From: JBFJWU01 sp041623475 [NCBI: bacterium]
GTDB taxonomy: Bacteria > J088
Direction of reading: 5' to 3'
Assembly: GCA_041623475.1 (NCBI GenBank)
Contig: JBFJWU010000239.1
Location: 1 to 5,537, forward strand
DNA length: 5,537 bases
A program made the translations under genes and the position numbers. Every line of letters begins with the position of its first letter. Within the stretch, counting starts at the first letter, position 1. Under the pieces are notes generated by a model. That model did not search any database. It saw only the letters and a list, made by a program, of their open reading frames with translations, and had not been told where the DNA came from. Shown here one piece after another: positions 4,190-5,537 of this stretch.

Positions 4190-5537
4190 CAGATAAACCC
4201 AAAGTATTGATCATCGACGACGAAGTCGATGTTGCTGACAGCTTGCGTTTGCTGATCGAGTCCCGCGGTGCCGATGTCCGTGTGGAAATCCGTTCGGATG
4301 CCGCTGCGGCAGTCGTCGAAGAATGGGCCCCGGACCTGGTCCTGTGCGACCTGCGGATGCCCCGGGTCGACGGTCGCCAGGTTCTGGCCCAGTTGAAATC
4401 CCGGGACTCCTGCCCCCGCGTTGTCATTATGTCGGCCTACGGCTCGCTGGATACAGCTCGTGAGTCGCTGGGCTGGGGCGCCGACGACTATGTCAGCAAG
4501 CCCGTTTCAGGTGATCGAATCGGCAAACTCCTGGACGATTTGAGCATATCCGAAACTCCTGGTGGCGATATCCGGGCCGGTATTGCCGACGGCCAGGCCC
4601 GGTTTGGGCGGCTGGTCGGAGCCAGCCCGGCGATGCGCAACGTATTTGACGTGGTTGATCGAATTGCCGCGTTTCCGACAACGGTTCTGGTCCAGGGCGA
4701 AAGTGGCGTTGGCAAGGAACTTATCGCCCGCGAGCTTCACGATCGCAGTGACCGGCACAACGGGCCGTTTGTACCGGTCAATTGCGGTGCGATTCCGGAA
4801 ACCCTGCTGGAAAGCGAGCTGTTCGGCTATCGCAAGGGTGCATTTACGGGTGCCGACCGTGACCGCGAGGGCCTCATCCGGCAAGCCAACGGAGGGACCC
4901 TGTTTCTGGACGAGATTGGTGACCTGCCGCTGCAGTTACAAGTCAAGCTCTTGCGAGTCCTGCAGGAATCGGTTGTCCAGCCCCTTGGCGCCGCACAACC
5001 TGAAGCGATTGACGTGCGCTGGGTGACGGCGACATTGACAGACCTCGAACAGGCGGTCGAGGACGGAACATTTCGCCAGGACCTTTATTTCCGATTGAAT
5101 GTCATGCAGGTCCGTGTTCCGCCACTGCGACAGCGACCGGGGGACCTGGACTTGTTGGCCGCCAGTATCCTTGCGCGGTTTCATGAACGGTACGGCAAGG
5201 GCCCACAAACCATCGAGGCCGCAGCGGCTGAACGCCTGCGTGCCTATTCCTGGCCAGGCAATGTCCGCGAGCTGGAAAACGTCCTCGAGCGCGCATTCAT
5301 CATGACCGATTCCGAGTCCATTACGTCCGAGTCTCTGGAGGCACTGCTGCCCGGTGCCGCCGCAGTGTCCGCGTCGGACACGGTCGATGATTTTTCAGGG
5401 ACGGAAACATTGAGTATCAAAAAAGAAGCCGGACGGCTGGAGCGTGCATTAATCGTTCGCGCGTTGTCCCGGACCGGTGGCAATCGAACCCAGGCGGCAA
5501 AATTACTGGAAATCAGTCACCGCGCCCTGCTTTACAA
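4186..5537 (+). CDS. NtrC-family sigma54-activating response regulator (partial, C-terminus cut)
   Basis: The 450 visible codons give all three modules of an NtrC-type activator. The receiver (about 5-120) has acidic D11/D12, phospho-acceptor D55 (LCDLRMP), S83 and K105 (SKP). The AAA+ domain (about 140-370) has Walker A GESGVGKE (171-178), the sigma54-contacting GAFTGA (218-223), Walker B GTLFLDE (237-243), arginine fingers in FRQDLYFRLNV (R297, R303) and sensor II WPGNVREL (356-363). A Fis-type helix-turn-helix (GGNRTQAAKLLEISHRALLY, 431-450) is cut by the window edge, with perhaps 10 residues missing. Oddly, the sensor I motif, normally ATN, reads ATL (282-284). It would bind upstream enhancer sites and open sigma54 promoters when phosphorylated. 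The GTG at 4186 is inferred from the start of the receiver (KVLIIDDE), with only a weak, close AGGA. It is probably co-transcribed with the ATPase. The cognate kinase is not in view and the target genes are unknown. Confidence 0.92.
   Translation, partial: MTDKPKVLIIDDEVDVADSLRLLIESRGADVRVEIRSDAAAAVVEEWAPDLVLCDLRMPRVDGRQVLAQLKSRDSCPRVVIMSAYGSLDTARESLGWGADDYVSKPVSGDRIGKLLDDLSISETPGGDIRAGIADGQARFGRLVGASPAMRNVFDVVDRIAAFPTTVLVQGESGVGKELIARELHDRSDRHNGPFVPVNCGAIPETLLESELFGYRKGAFTGADRDREGLIRQANGGTLFLDEIGDLPLQLQVKLLRVLQESVVQPLGAAQPEAIDVRWVTATLTDLEQAVEDGTFRQDLYFRLNVMQVRVPPLRQRPGDLDLLAASILARFHERYGKGPQTIEAAAAERLRAYSWPGNVRELENVLERAFIMTDSESITSESLEALLPGAAAVSASDTVDDFSGTETLSIKKEAGRLERALIVRALSRTGGNRTQAAKLLEISHRALLY

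Noticed and set aside
4507-4884. 125-codon open frame on the minus strand
   Set aside because: It is antisense to the AAA+ domain of the response regulator, including Walker A and GAFTGA.

Overview
The window looks like ordinary chromosomal DNA from a GC-rich (roughly 58-60%) Gram-negative bacterium, most likely a gammaproteobacterium. This is inferred from an LdcA-type peptidase, a GspE/PilB-type ATPase, an NtrC-type sigma54 activator, sigma70-like promoter hexamers and an exact CRP-type half-site pair. I cannot name a genus. Genes are densely packed and three of the five use GTG starts. I see no mobile element, CRISPR array, tRNA or rRNA.

Layout. The minus-strand block (1-2168), in its direction of transcription, holds a small SCP2-domain lipid-binding protein (2168-1596), an LdcA/MccF-family (peptidase S66) murein peptidase (1558-638) after a 37-nt gap, and then, behind its own promoter, an exported TPR protein (480-1, cut by the window edge). 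The divergent intergenic region (2169-2338) carries two candidate promoters for the SCP2 gene, a near-perfect palindrome overlapping one of them, and a possible -10 element only 7 nt upstream of the opposite gene. The plus-strand block (2339-5537) holds a 604-residue GspE/PilB-family secretion or pilus ATPase and, 32 nt later, an NtrC-type response regulator cut by the right edge within its Fis-type DNA-binding helix-turn-helix.

How the genes may work together. The ATPase would power assembly of a type IV pilus or type II secretion pseudopilus at the inner membrane. The regulator in the same apparent transcription unit would switch on sigma54 promoters when phosphorylated. No membrane platform protein (PilC/GspF), pilin or histidine kinase is in view, so the ATPase looks separated from its usual partners. 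The minus-strand genes are envelope-flavoured (lipid binding, murein peptide trimming, exported TPR protein) but have no demonstrated link to the ATPase.

Most noteworthy signals: an exact TGTGA-N6-TCACA site overlapping the ldcA stop codon, a loss of the usual Asn in the sensor I motif of the sigma54 activator, the operator-like palindrome in the divergent promoter region, a possible leaderless start for the ATPase, and a strong GC hairpin at the start of ldcA. I did not find convincing evidence of a wholly new system.
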